64,000 bases of DNA from Exiguobacterium aestuarii (GTDB lineage: Bacteria > Bacillota > Bacilli > Exiguobacteriales > Exiguobacteriaceae), in the NCBI RefSeq assembly GCF_020171655.1, contig NZ_JAIVAC010000001.1, positions 1,426,001-1,490,000 on the forward strand, in the 5' to 3' direction. Positions 39,533 to 48,120 of the stretch are shown here, piece by piece. The notes under the pieces were generated by a model. It searched no databases, was not told the origin of the DNA, and saw nothing but the letters and a program-made list of their open reading frames with translations. The translations under genes were made by a program, and so were the position numbers. How positions within the stretch are numbered: position 1 is the first letter of the stretch; every line of letters begins with the position of its first letter.

Positions 39533-40657
39533 TCACGGAATCGGAATCGACATGCGGACGACCGTCCCCTTGCCGACTTCCGAGTCAATGGTGATACTTC
39601 CGTTCACCAACTCAATTCGCTCACGCATCCCGACGATCCCAAACGACTCTTCGCCAATCGAACTCGGTTCGAAACCGATGCCATAGTCGCGGATGTGAAG
39701 GTGAATCACATCGCTCGCCTGTTCGACATTGACGATGATTTCTGGCGTCTTGGCATGCTTTATCGCATTTTGCACCGCTTCCTGCACGAGACGGAACACG
39801 TTGATTTCTAACTTCTCCGGCAGACGGGCACGTGACCCGCGATAGTTGAGACGCGTCTTGATGGCCGTATACTCCTCCGTTTGGTGGAGATAGCGCTCGA
39901 GCGTCGGTAAAAAGCCTAAATCGTCAAGCGACATCGGACGCAAATCGTAAATCAGGCGACGTACGTCGACGAGTGCTCCACGAATCAACTTTTTCAATTC
40001 ATGTAATTCGGCAAACGCTTCATCTTTCCCTCGTTTATCAAACGTCTTTTCAATCAAGTCGGCACGAATCAAAATGTGGGCAAGCGATTGCGCCGGTCCG
40101 TCGTGCATCTCGCGAGCGAGGTGACGTCGTTCACGCTCGGCCGCTTCGAATACACCGATGGCCATCTCCTGCTTTTTCATCATGTCCGAATATTCTTGTT
40201 GCAGGTCATCCCGTAAGAAGTTCAAGACGACGCTGACACGACCGATCAGCTTTTCGGCACGTTCAATCGTGTCCTCTAAAATAAGAAGACGTCGTTCTAA
40301 ATCGTTACGACGCTGCTGGGCCGCCATCTCTTCTTTTTGAACGAGAAACCGCTCCAGTTGCATCTGATTCGCCCGTTCATAGGCGTCACGAATTTCTTGC
40401 TCACTATGTATATGAAACTTTTTACTGACTTGAACGAGCTTGGCTTTCGCGGCTTTCACGAGTCGGTCGAGTCGATCGGACTCCTCGATGTAGAACTCGA
40501 TTTTATCCGTCAATTCTTTCAACTCGTTTTGAATCGCAGAATATTCAGTTGATGAACTTTCGGTTATACGGACAATCTCCTCTTTACTTTCCGTCACCGT
40601 ATCAATCATATTTGTTATGATATGTTCTAAAGCTGTCCGATCGGTAATATGATTCAC
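39533..40657 (-). CDS. degS: Sensor histidine kinase DegS
   Basis: A 374-residue soluble kinase. The N-terminal 160 residues are coiled coil with no membrane segment, as in DegS. The HisKA_3 helix [16 protein letters not shown] carries phospho-acceptor His185. The ATPase domain has NIVxN-equivalent [21 protein letters not shown] and [17 protein letters not shown] start with AGGGGATGG upstream. A sigma-D like promoter lies about 50 bases upstream. degU follows immediately. Confidence 0.95.
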   Translation of the reverse strand: MNHITDRTALEHIITNMIDTVTESKEEIVRITESSSTEYSAIQNELKELTDKIEFYIEESDRLDRLVKAAKAKLVQVSKKFHIHSEQEIRDAYERANQMQLERFLVQKEEMAAQQRRNDLERRLLILEDTIERAEKLIGRVSVVLNFLRDDLQQEYSDMMKKQEMAIGVFEAAERERRHLAREMHDGPAQSLAHILIRADLIEKTFDKRGKDEAFAELHELKKLIRGALVDVRRLIYDLRPMSLDDLGFLPTLERYLHQTEEYTAIKTRLNYRGSRARLPEKLEINVFRLVQEAVQNAIKHAKTPEIIVNVEQASDVIHLHIRDYGIGFEPSSIGEESFGIVGMRERIELVNGSITIDSEVGKGTVVRMSIPIP

Positions 40658-40704
40658 GATGCCATCCCCTAATAGTTCGGTAGTTAATCCTCATCTATCC
40701 TTAT

Positions 40705-40730
40705 ATATCGTCCACTTGAAACCAGGTTTA
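40705..40730 (-). promoter_or_regulatory. Sigma-D like promoter before degS
   Basis: Minus strand TAAA (40727-40730), 14-base spacer, GACGATAT (40705-40712), one mismatch from GCCGATAT. The start codon is 48 bases downstream. Confidence 0.6.
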
Positions 40731-40837
40731 CAGTGAACATGAGAGATTTTCTATAAATTGCATTCGCCAATTGAAGCGTGTGTGCCTACTTGAATTCTAA
40801 AAAAAATATTTAAAAATAGAAAGGAGAATTTTCAGAA

Positions 40838-41479
40838 ATGTCTATTGAGTCAAATTATACTATAAAACAAAGTGGAACATACGAAGTCGTCATACAAAAG
40901 TCAAAATTTATCGCCCACTTCAAACGTGTCGAAACCGAGGAAGAGGCGCAGTCGTTTATCCAAGGCATCAAAAAAGAGCATTGGAACGCGAACCACAACT
41001 GTTCTGCCTACATCATCGGGGAACGAAACGAGCACCAGAAAGCGAACGATGACGGGGAGCCGAGTGGTACAGCGGGCATGCCGATGCTCGAGGTGTTGCG
41101 GAAACGTCACCTTAAAGACACTGTCGTCGTCGTGACACGTTATTTCGGAGGCATCAAATTAGGCGGAGGCGGACTCATCCGGGCATACGGTGGGACCGTC
41201 AGCGAAGGACTCGATGCGATCGGGATTGTCGAACGCTTGCAAATGCAGCAATTGACGCTCACCGTCGACTACACCTGGATCGGTAAAGTCGAGAACGAAT
41301 TGCGACAATCTACCTACTTGCTCGACGATATCTCGTACGCCGACCTCGTCACGTTTCACGTTTCAGTACCCGTGGAAGAGACAACTGTAGCGCTCGATTG
41401 GCTGACAGATATGACAAACGGTCAAGGCGCGCTACAAACCCACGATATCCGCATCATCGAACGTGATTTCAAACGCTGA
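40838..41479 (+). CDS. YigZ/IMPACT family protein (YvyE-like)
   Basis: A 213-residue protein: N-terminal IMPACT domain with SKFIAHFKRVETEEEAQSF, EPSGTAGMPMLEVL and VVTRYFGGIKLGGGGLIRAYGG, followed by a C-terminal DUF1949 ferredoxin-like domain. Family members are linked to translation or ribosome-associated functions; the specific role is unknown. AAAGGAG precedes the ATG. It lies divergent to degS, exactly where B. subtilis carries yvyE. Confidence 0.93.
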   Translation: MSIESNYTIKQSGTYEVVIQKSKFIAHFKRVETEEEAQSFIQGIKKEHWNANHNCSAYIIGERNEHQKANDDGEPSGTAGMPMLEVLRKRHLKDTVVVVTRYFGGIKLGGGGLIRAYGGTVSEGLDAIGIVERLQMQQLTLTVDYTWIGKVENELRQSTYLLDDISYADLVTFHVSVPVEETTVALDWLTDMTNGQGALQTHDIRIIERDFKR

Positions 41480-41520
41480 AACGCCTATACTAAAAGAAAC
41501 AACTGAAATGAGGAATCCAC

Positions 41521-42528
41521 ATGGAAACACCCCCACGCAAGAATAAGTCAACTTGGAAAATCGTCCTCATCGTGTTGGGTGTCGTCTTGCTGATCGGCGG
41601 TTCTGCTTTCGGCTATTTTGTCTTCAAAGCGAACGAGACCGCCGAGAATGCGAACAAAGAGTTGGAGCGTGGCGACAAGTCTGAGCGTCGCGACGAGACC
41701 ATCGACTTGACGAAAGACCATTTCTCCGTCCTGTTAGCAGGGGTCGATGGCGGCGCCTCGCTTGAAGAAGGTCGAAGTGATTCGTTGATGGTCGCGACAT
41801 TCAACAAGGAATCACGTCAAGTGACACTCGTCAGCATCCCGCGCGACTCGTATGTCGACATCATCCTTGATGAAGGAGACCCGTTCAAAGACAAGATCAA
41901 CCACGCTTACTCGTATGGAGGCATCGATACGACCATTGCGACCGTTGAAAACTTGCTCGACATCCCCATCGACTACTATGCGACCATCAATTTTGATGGC
42001 ATTGAAGACCTCGTCGATGCGGTCGGCGGCGTCGAGATCGACGTACTCATCCCCATTTCCGGAAAAGCGACCGGAAACGTCGAGTTAGAGCCGGGTGTTC
42101 AAGTATTGAATGGAAAAGAAGCGCTCGCATACGCCCGCATGCGAAAAGAAGACCCTGCCGGCGACATCGGTCGGGCCGGCCGACAGCAACAAGTCATCGA
42201 AGCCATCATCAACGAGGCGACCACGATCAACTCGTTCACCAAATTGAACCGGATCATGAACGCGGTCGGCGAGAACATTCGAACGAACATGTCCTTGTCG
42301 GAAGCCTCACAGCTTCAACCGTATACGAAATCGCTCAAGTCGTTCAATCGCGAAACACTTGAAGGAACCGATTTGACGTTGAACGGTGTCTATTATTACG
42401 AGCTCGATCCCGCTGACCTACGAGACGCGCAAGCCCTTCTCCAAACGGAGCTTGGAATGCCCGTCACAGCTGACGAACCGTCAACCGATGAGACAGACGA
42501 CTCGATGACCGAGACGACGATTTACTAA
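41521..42528 (+). CDS. LytR-CpsA-Psr (LCP) family cell-wall polymer ligase
   Basis: A 335-residue membrane-anchored enzyme. One membrane helix (about 11-32) is followed by the LCP domain: FSVLLAGVDGG, RSDSLMVATFN, VSIPRDSYVDI, INHAYSYGG, NFDGIEDLVDAVGGVEI, and AYARMRKEDPAGDIGRAGRQQ, with the Arg/Asp residues that bind polyprenyl pyrophosphate. LCP enzymes attach teichoic acid or other glycopolymers to peptidoglycan. A disordered acidic T/D-rich tail ends the protein. The convergent neighbour is tagO, which starts the same pathway. Confidence 0.95.
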   Translation: METPPRKNKSTWKIVLIVLGVVLLIGGSAFGYFVFKANETAENANKELERGDKSERRDETIDLTKDHFSVLLAGVDGGASLEEGRSDSLMVATFNKESRQVTLVSIPRDSYVDIILDEGDPFKDKINHAYSYGGIDTTIATVENLLDIPIDYYATINFDGIEDLVDAVGGVEIDVLIPISGKATGNVELEPGVQVLNGKEALAYARMRKEDPAGDIGRAGRQQQVIEAIINEATTINSFTKLNRIMNAVGENIRTNMSLSEASQLQPYTKSLKSFNRETLEGTDLTLNGVYYYELDPADLRDAQALLQTELGMPVTADEPSTDETDDSMTETTIY

Positions 42529-42533
42529 AGAAT

Positions 42534-42570
42534 ACGGCCGATATCGCTAGGCGATACCGGCCGTTTGTTT
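42534..42570 (+). terminator. Terminator of the LCP gene
   Basis: ACGGCCG/CGGCCGT outer stem continued by ATATCGC/GCGATAC, followed by TTTGTTT. It runs into the 3' end of convergent tagO. Confidence 0.8.
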
Positions 42571-43621
42571 ATGTCCTTGGTCGACCAAGAAGTCGACGGG
42601 ACGTTCGGATGATGGGTTTATAGTTCGGATGAATGAGTTCCGTCGATTCGACAATCAATTCGATGACAATCAGGACCACGACGAACGTGATGACCGCACC
42701 GAGCATTGTCGTCTTCGCAAACAAGATCGATGAGATGCCGAAGAATAGCGTCATCCCATACATGAGCAGGACGGCTTGGCGCGTCGTGAACCCCATGTCA
42801 ATCAACTGGTGGTGCATATGCGACTTGTCCGGTGACATCGGAGGTCGACCTTGGACGAGCCGGCGGACGATTGCGAAAATTGTATCTGAGATTGGCAACC
42901 CGAGCAAGAGGACCGGGACGACGAGAGAAAACAACGTCACGTTTTTAAAACCGATCAGTGAGAACACGGCGAGCATGTAACCGAGAAACAGCGCTCCTGT
43001 GTCCCCCATGAAAATCTTCGCCGGGTAGAAGTTGTGGACGAGAAAGCCGAGCGTACTCGCGAGTAACAATAAAGCCATCATCGTCAAATAGACGTTCCCT
43101 TGAATGATTGCCAAGACGGCAATCGTTCCGAGGGCGATACTCGAGACACCAGCGGCGAGCCCGTCGAGTCCGTCAATCAAGTTGATTGCATTCGTAATCC
43201 CGATCAACCAAAGAACCGTGACCGGGATGCTCCATGACCCGAGGTACAGTTGCTGATCAAACGGGAGATTGACGAGCTCGATACGCATCCCTGAGTTCAA
43301 GACGACGACCGTCGCAATCATCTGACCCATCAACTTCACGCGGGCAGAGAGCTGGAAACGGTCATCGATCAGTCCGGTCAGGAGAATCACGACGGCCCCG
43401 ATCAAGATGGCGTCATTATAGCGACTCGTCGGAAGCAGTAGCGCATAGCCGATAAAAAAGGCGATGAAGATCGCCAGACCACCGATTCGTGGCATCGTCC
43501 GTAAATGTACTTTTCGTGCGTTCGGATGATCGACTGCACCGATAAAGAATGCGAATCGACGAACGAGCGGTGTAATCAAGATGGCCATTACAAAACTGAC
43601 CAACATGGCAATCCATAGCAT
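42569..43621 (-). CDS. tagO: Undecaprenyl-phosphate GlcNAc-1-phosphate transferase TagO
   Basis: A 350-residue integral membrane enzyme with about eleven helices that joins GlcNAc-1-P to undecaprenyl phosphate, the first step of wall teichoic acid synthesis. Signatures: VDHPNARKVHLRTMPRIGGLAIF, LIDDRFQLSA, GITNAINLIDGLDGLAAG (metal-binding Asp), FMGDTGALFLGY and HMHHQLIDMGF (HxHH motif). AGAGGAAC precedes the ATG. Confidence 0.94.
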   Translation of the reverse strand: MLWIAMLVSFVMAILITPLVRRFAFFIGAVDHPNARKVHLRTMPRIGGLAIFIAFFIGYALLLPTSRYNDAILIGAVVILLTGLIDDRFQLSARVKLMGQMIATVVVLNSGMRIELVNLPFDQQLYLGSWSIPVTVLWLIGITNAINLIDGLDGLAAGVSSIALGTIAVLAIIQGNVYLTMMALLLLASTLGFLVHNFYPAKIFMGDTGALFLGYMLAVFSLIGFKNVTLFSLVVPVLLLGLPISDTIFAIVRRLVQGRPPMSPDKSHMHHQLIDMGFTTRQAVLLMYGMTLFFGISSILFAKTTMLGAVITFVVVLIVIELIVESTELIHPNYKPIIRTSRRLLGRPRT

Positions 43622-43707
43622 GGGCCGACAGTTCCTCTCTCAAAAAAATAGACTCTGACGATTATATCATATTTTAAACCATTCAGTTTATGTCAGTCCG
43701 TTTACAA

Positions 43708-43739
43708 CAAAAAGGCCGACGGGTGCTCTCCCCATCGAC
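43708..43739 (-). terminator. Terminator of the Rok-like gene
   Basis: Minus-strand GTCGATGGG / CCCGTCGGC with two wobble pairs, loop of seven, then CTTTTTG. Confidence 0.75.
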
Positions 43740-43745
43740 TCTAGA

Positions 43746-44156
43746 TTATGAATGTGTCACTGCCTCTTTATCTGTTACAGGCTCGTATGTATAGAGGCCG
43801 CGGCCAATCTTTTTTATCTCTGGGTTGACCCCTTCGATTTTCACCATCAATTGGTAGATATTACTGATGTGATGACGATATCTAAGTTCAAGCTCCATTT
43901 GAATGTCACGTACACTCATGGTTTGTCGTTCTTTTAATAAGTCGGTCACTTGATGGACATATACATCTAGCGGATAACGTTGATTGACACGTCGAGGGCG
44001 TAAGCGTTTCGACATTTCCGAGAGTGCCGTTTCTCGATCTTGGTCTCGATTCAATTCAGAAACTAAATATTCTGCACGTTGTTGGAGTTGTCGATATGAC
44101 TCTTCAATTTCTAACAATTCTCGATAAATATGGTCATTCTTATTAGTAAATTCCAT
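43746..44156 (-). CDS. Rok-like winged-helix DNA-binding protein
   Basis: A 136-residue protein: an N-terminal coiled coil (IYRELLEIEESYRQLQQRAEYLVSELNRDQD), a basic linker (KRLRPRRVNQR) and a C-terminal winged-helix (VTDLLKERQTMSVRDIQMEL, NIYQLMVKIEGVNPEIKKIGRGLYTYE). The last part aligns in length and pattern with the Rok DNA-binding domain of B. subtilis (ending PEVKKPYRGQYILE). Rok binds AT-rich DNA, silences acquired genes and represses comK. This protein is shorter than Rok, closer to plasmid-type sRok. The ATG at 44156 has AAGGGG eight bases upstream; the leader (44160-44300) is very AT-rich, which would suit autoregulation. Confidence 0.65.
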   Translation of the reverse strand: MEFTNKNDHIYRELLEIEESYRQLQQRAEYLVSELNRDQDRETALSEMSKRLRPRRVNQRYPLDVYVHQVTDLLKERQTMSVRDIQMELELRYRHHISNIYQLMVKIEGVNPEIKKIGRGLYTYEPVTDKEAVTHS

Positions 44157-44307
44157 GCACAAATCCCCTTCTATATACAATTCAAATCTATAATTCTATT
44201 TATATAAATTATTTACAAAAATATCTCTTTAGAATTGTAACGGATTTGTAATGTGTTTGTCATCTCTTTTTGGACAATATTGTCTATTCGGGACTTTTGA
44301 TTCAATA

Positions 44308-44343
44308 GAAAAAGACGGCGACTGTTCGGGGCAGTCGCCGTCT
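44308..44343 (-). terminator. Terminator of pgmB
   Basis: Perfect 12-bp stem AGACGGCGACTG / CAGTCGCCGTCT (loop of seven), followed by TTTTTC on the minus strand. Confidence 0.92.
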
Positions 44344-44365
44344 CACGGAAGATGATTGTAGTCCA

Positions 44366-45031
44366 TTACACGCGAGCGCGTTCGAGAATGCGATCGAGTG
44401 AAAGTTCATCGGTAGAAGCAACGATGAGGTCTGCATGACCAAGCATCGATTCTTCCCCGACGGCGACAGCAAACATGTTTGCCGCTTTGATTGCAGTTAC
44501 GCCGGCAGCCGCGTCTTCAACGCCGATGGCGAGTTCGGGTTTCACGCCAAGGGCAGAAGCAGCTTTCAAAAACACTTCGGGGTGTGGTTTTGACTGGGCG
44601 ACAGTTGCTGCATCGACAATATGGTCGAAGTAATGACGGACACCTAGTGCGTCAACAACCGCAAATGCGTTCTTTGAAGCAGACGCCATTCCGATTTTAA
44701 GTCCCGCCTCTTTGATTTCATCAAGGAATGAAACGATGCCAGGAAGAAGATCGTCAGATGAGATATGTTGAATGAGTTCAACGTAATGCTCGTTTTTCTT
44801 TTGAGCGAGTTCTTCTTTCTCTTCCGGCGTGAAGTCGTTCTGTTTTCCGCCGAGCGTAAGGATCCGCTCGAGCGATTCAGTCCGACTCACCCCTTTGAGC
44901 GTTTCGTTGAATTCGCGGTCAAATGGAATTCCGAGCTCTTCACCGAGCTGCTTCCAAGCGAGGTAATGGTACTCTGCCGTGTCAGTGATGACACCGTCCA
45001 AATCGAAAATCACTGCTTCAATCGTTGACAT
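44366..45031 (-). CDS. pgmB: Beta-phosphoglucomutase
   Basis: A 221-residue HAD enzyme that interconverts beta-glucose 1-phosphate and glucose 6-phosphate. Motif I AVIFDLDGVITDTAEYH (nucleophile and acid/base Asp), substrate-specific LKGVSRTESLERIL, motif II GMASASKNA, motif III QSKPHPEVFL and motif IV IGVEDAAAG all fit the pgmB subgroup. No disaccharide phosphorylase is adjacent, so it is an orphan here. Its promoter region holds three LacI/CcpA-like operators, indicating control by sugar supply. The start at 45031 has AGGCGG nine bases upstream. Confidence 0.92.
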   Translation of the reverse strand: MSTIEAVIFDLDGVITDTAEYHYLAWKQLGEELGIPFDREFNETLKGVSRTESLERILTLGGKQNDFTPEEKEELAQKKNEHYVELIQHISSDDLLPGIVSFLDEIKEAGLKIGMASASKNAFAVVDALGVRHYFDHIVDAATVAQSKPHPEVFLKAASALGVKPELAIGVEDAAAGVTAIKAANMFAVAVGEESMLGHADLIVASTDELSLDRILERARV

Positions 45032-45120
45032 ACATGCTTTCCGCCTTTCCTTCAAATGCTTGTGTCGTCAGACTACATTTAGGGAACTTGACAAGTACCC
45101 GTCGCACGTTTGGTCAATGA

Positions 45121-45134
45121 TGCAAACGGTTGCA
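45121..45134. promoter_or_regulatory. LacI-family type operator at pgmB
   Basis: Palindrome TGCAA-ACGG-TTGCA, typical of LacI/MalR-type operators, 15-28 bases downstream of the pgmB -10 element. Confidence 0.6.
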
Positions 45135-45148
45135 CTTGTTCGATTTCT

Positions 45149-45178
45149 ATTATAAATGAAAACGTTATCTTGATGCAA
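45149..45178 (-). promoter_or_regulatory. Promoter of pgmB with an internal cre-like site
   Basis: Minus strand -35 TTGCAT (45173-45178), 18-base spacer, consensus -10 TATAAT (45149-45154). The spacer contains ATGAAAACGTTATC (plus strand 45156-45169), which matches the CcpA/LacI-family cre pattern with one or two mismatches. Confidence 0.7.
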
Positions 45179-45189
45179 CCGTTTTCGCA
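45174..45189. promoter_or_regulatory. Third LacI/cre-like site at pgmB
   Basis: TGCAACCGTTTTCGCA, an imperfect copy of the same operator type, overlaps the -35 element. Confidence 0.45.
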
Positions 45190-45191
45190 AA

Positions 45192-45228
45192 AATCAAAAA
45201 AAGAGAAGAGCTCTCTGCTCTCCCCTCT
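45192..45228 (-). terminator. Terminator of the Gls24-type gene
   Basis: Minus-strand GAGAGC / GCTCTTCTC pairing with bulges, followed by TTTTTTT; it separates this gene from the pgmB promoter. Confidence 0.65.
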
Positions 45229-45231
45229 CAT

Positions 45232-45567
45232 TTACAGTTGGATCCCTACGACTTTCACGTTCACCGAACGCGGTGTCATCGCAAGCATCGTATCCATATC
45301 TTGCGTGATTCGCTCTTGAACCGCCGTCACCGTTTTGATGATTGACTGCCCATATGCGATATAAAGTGACAAGTTGATCGTGATGCCTTCTTCTGACTCA
45401 TCGACTTTCACATGCTTCATGAGCGCACGCTCTGACAATTTCGTGTCTTCTTGCGTGAACGATACGTGTTTCGTTTCTTTGACCGCGACTGCGGCGATCA
45501 TTTCTACGACGTGACGTGAGACGTTCACGTCACCTTCTGTGCTGTGCATTCCATTTTCGTATGGCAT
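45232..45567 (-). CDS. Asp23/Gls24 family envelope-stress protein
   Basis: A 111-residue protein of the Asp23/Gls24 (DUF322) family: VSRHVVEMIAAVAVKE near the N-terminus, then the beta-alpha unit ITINLSLYIAYGQSIIKTVTAVQERITQDMDTML and the terminal SVNVKVVGIQL. Members are abundant alkaline-shock or envelope-associated proteins, or YloU-like proteins. No membrane partner (AmaP) is adjacent. Monocistronic. Confidence 0.9.
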   Translation of the reverse strand: MPYENGMHSTEGDVNVSRHVVEMIAAVAVKETKHVSFTQEDTKLSERALMKHVKVDESEEGITINLSLYIAYGQSIIKTVTAVQERITQDMDTMLAMTPRSVNVKVVGIQL

Positions 45568-45641
45568 AGGGTCACTTCCTTAACTCTAGTTTCGTTTCCT
45601 CTTTATAAAGTGTAGCGGAAATGAAGCGTTTAGAAAAGACT

Positions 45642-46697
45642 TTACCCTTTCACACCCTTCGTATTTTGTACGCGCCTCACGTCAATCTCGACGAGCGGAC
45701 GTAAGAGACGGACCATCGGTGGACTGATAATCACGAGTACCATCACGAATGCGACACCGAACAAGACGAGCAATTGCATCCACGACGTCGGCATGAATCC
45801 AGCCGGCACGAACGCTTTCCAAGCGACCACGAAGAAGACGTGAACGAGATAGACATACAAACTATATCGTCCTGCCCTCGAGAAGATTGGTAGTTTTCGT
45901 CCCGGAATGATGAGCGCAAAACTGATCGACATGAGAAGTGACACCGTATAGACAATCAAGAAAGCGAACGGTCCGCTCCACATCGCCTCCGGCACCGCCG
46001 TATCATAAGCGAAGCGGAACTTGAATAAGTTTCCGATATGATAGAACGTGTCATCTTGTTGGACGCGCATGGAAATCAACAGGCCAATCGTCAACGTGAC
46101 AAAGACGATCGCTCCACCAATCCGATAGCGGTTCCGTTGTTCGGCCCGTTTCGGCAATTCAAAGAAGTTGAGTGTGTTCCGTTCAGACATCCAGTTCCCA
46201 ATCAAGAAGAACGGATAGAACATGATTACTTTTCGTAACGCGAAATAGCCGGTCGCCTCAGCCTGGAACCCGAACAAGAGCGCAAATAGAAGCGCGTATA
46301 GGACATACCCTTTCAGCTGCGTCACGTACGGGGTAATGATGTACCAGAAGATAATCGCCATCAAATACCAGAGTGCCCAATACGGTTTCAACAGATTCAG
46401 TCCCGGATTCTCCAGCGAGAAAATCGGGATGCCTTCTGTGAAAGCGAACCATGACCCGAGAATGACTTGCCAGATGACGTAGACGACGAACAACTGGATC
46501 ACACGTAAATAACGGTTCTCCCGATAGAAGTAACCGCTTAGCATAATGAATAACGGCATATGGAAGGTGTACAGGAACAAATACACCCACTTCGGAAGAA
46601 TGTCGTCATAAGCGCCGCGGACGTCCGTCAACAAGTGACCGAACACGACGAGTAAGACGAGTACTCCCTTAATATTGTCATACCAATAATTTCTCAT
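45642..46697 (-). CDS. Membrane acyltransferase (acyltransferase 3 family)
   Basis: A 351-residue protein with about ten membrane helices. NIKGVLVLLVVFGHLL carries the family His, and TFHMPLFIMLSGYFYREN follows as in OatA/YfiQ-type O-acyltransferases. It probably transfers acyl groups to an extracellular polysaccharide or wall polymer; the acceptor is not predictable. There is no C-terminal SGNH domain. AGAGGG precedes the ATG. Confidence 0.88.
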   Translation of the reverse strand: MRNYWYDNIKGVLVLLVVFGHLLTDVRGAYDDILPKWVYLFLYTFHMPLFIMLSGYFYRENRYLRVIQLFVVYVIWQVILGSWFAFTEGIPIFSLENPGLNLLKPYWALWYLMAIIFWYIITPYVTQLKGYVLYALLFALLFGFQAEATGYFALRKVIMFYPFFLIGNWMSERNTLNFFELPKRAEQRNRYRIGGAIVFVTLTIGLLISMRVQQDDTFYHIGNLFKFRFAYDTAVPEAMWSGPFAFLIVYTVSLLMSISFALIIPGRKLPIFSRAGRYSLYVYLVHVFFVVAWKAFVPAGFMPTSWMQLLVLFGVAFVMVLVIISPPMVRLLRPLVEIDVRRVQNTKGVKG

Positions 46698-47026
46698 AAC
46701 ATTCCCTCTAGTTCTTTATGATGATTGCGATGAAGCTGACCTTCATGTTTTCACGTTCAATTCGCACACGGACTGCATGGAAGGTCAGATGGAAAAATCC
46801 CTCACCTATCATAATCGATTCCCTCGCCAAGTGAAATTACGTTTCAACAAAATTTTCATGTCTTCACTGTCATCATTCCCATAATTCGCGTATTGCAAGC
46901 CGAAACGTCAAAAAATCCTCACGATTCAGCACGTTGTGGGCGTATTCAAATAGACGGGATTGGGTACAGTATAGTATAGTAGTGTTACTAAATATTCAGA
47001 ATATTCTAATAAAGGAGGTGGAGAGA
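46698..47026. other. Gene-free divergent intergenic region
   Basis: This 329-base stretch between the acyltransferase gene and the 47.0 kb gene holds no credible ORF. An imperfect inverted repeat is visible: CTGACCTTCATG and CATGGAAGGTCAG, about 28 bases apart (46737-46788), in the acyltransferase leader. Near the right end, AATATTC appears twice around the palindrome AGAATATTCT (46998-47007), close to where the right-hand gene's promoter should lie. Confidence 0.5.
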
Positions 47027-47515
47027 ATGGCTTCGATCATCCGGAATCGACATCATATGGTGCACGACCCGAAACGTTCATTCTCTAACTTCGGATTCTG
47101 GTGGTTAATCAGCAGCTTTTCCGTCGGGCTACTGATGGTGGCCTTTGAGTCGGTCCGTAACGGGTTCTCTGCCATTCATCCTGTGTTGTCTAGTATGGCC
47201 TTCCTCGGTCTCACGTTCGCGCTCGGTGTGTGCGCCAAATTGGTCCGTGACGTCTGGTGGCTTAACTATCTGCTCGAGCGCACCCAAAACCGGCACTTAT
47301 ACATCGGTGGCGACACGCTTCAGAGCTGGCAGTATACGCTCGACTCGATCTGGTTGCTCACGCGAACCTCACAAAAAAAGCTCGGCCGATTGTATATCCA
47401 AATCGACCGAACCGTGCATGCTGAGGAAGCGAAACGTCTATTCGCCGCCTATTTGATTGACCGAGGTGTCCTCGTCGTCTATTCTCGTCCGAACAAACCG
47501 AAAAAAATGGCTTGA
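47027..47515 (+). CDS. Two-helix membrane protein, unknown
   Basis: A 162-residue protein with two membrane helices (FWWLISSFSVGLLMVAFES; VLSSMAFLGLTFALGVCAKL) and a C-terminal cytoplasmic part of about 85 residues with LERTQNRHLYIGGDTLQSWQYTLDSIWLLT and a helix-strand end (LIDRGVLVVYSR). No family recognised. AAAGGAGG lies eight bases before the ATG at 47027; the frame runs back to 46934 without a ribosome site. Convergent with mhqD, separated by five bases. Confidence 0.65.
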   Translation: MASIIRNRHHMVHDPKRSFSNFGFWWLISSFSVGLLMVAFESVRNGFSAIHPVLSSMAFLGLTFALGVCAKLVRDVWWLNYLLERTQNRHLYIGGDTLQSWQYTLDSIWLLTRTSQKKLGRLYIQIDRTVHAEEAKRLFAAYLIDRGVLVVYSRPNKPKKMA

Positions 47516-47520
47516 ACGAA

Positions 47521-48120
47521 TTAGTCGAGGTGAGCGGCGATCCATGTCCGTGCCGCCTCGACTTCTTCCATGCGCACTTCATGCCCACCCGTATGATAGA
47601 AGAGCTCGACGTCCGCTCCGGCATTCCGGAGTGTCGATGTCAGCTCTTCTGTTTCTGCTTTTGGACAAATCGGGTCGCGCTCTCCTGCCGAGATGAATAC
47701 GTTCATACCTGACAAGTCAGGCAATGTGAGCGAACGGTCCGGGACCATCGGATGGAACAAGAGTGAAGCGGCGAATGCTGGTTGACGGTATAGTGCCGAA
47801 CCAATCAAGTTCGCCCCGTTCGAATATCCGATTGGGATCATCTTGTCGCGTTTGATGTCATATTCCGCTGCCGCATCATCTAAAAACTGAAGGAAGCGCT
47901 CCGTCTGTTTCTTTAAATCTTCGAGGTCGAGCACGCCTTCCGCGTGACGACGGAAGAAGCGGGTCATCCCATTCTCAAGAATGTCCCCTCGTAGCGTCAG
48001 GACGTTCGATTCCGGTGATAACTCTTTTGCGAGCGGGATCAAGTCTTGCTCGCTCCCCCCTGTTCCGTGCAATAAGACGAGCGTCGTCTCTTTCGTTCCT
48101 TGAATGAATTGATGAATCAT
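47521..48120 (-). CDS. mhqD: Carboxylesterase/hydrolase MhqD-like
   Basis: A 199-residue alpha/beta hydrolase. LVLLHGTGGSEQDLIPLA is the oxyanion region, IPIGYSNGANL carries the nucleophile Ser (GYSNG), ISAGERDPICP the Asp, and HTGGHEV the His. It belongs to the small carboxylesterase group that includes B. subtilis MhqD, which acts in quinone detoxification with MhqO. The start overlaps the upstream mhqO stop by four bases (ATGA). Confidence 0.88.
   Translation of the reverse strand: MIHQFIQGTKETTLVLLHGTGGSEQDLIPLAKELSPESNVLTLRGDILENGMTRFFRRHAEGVLDLEDLKKQTERFLQFLDDAAAEYDIKRDKMIPIGYSNGANLIGSALYRQPAFAASLLFHPMVPDRSLTLPDLSGMNVFISAGERDPICPKAETEELTSTLRNAGADVELFYHTGGHEVRMEEVEAARTWIAAHLD

Noticed and set aside
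42537-42544. Perfect GCCGATAT sigma-D -10 element
   Set aside because: It is part of the terminator stem after the LCP gene, the only TAAA lies seven bases away instead of about 15, and no gene starts downstream in that direction.
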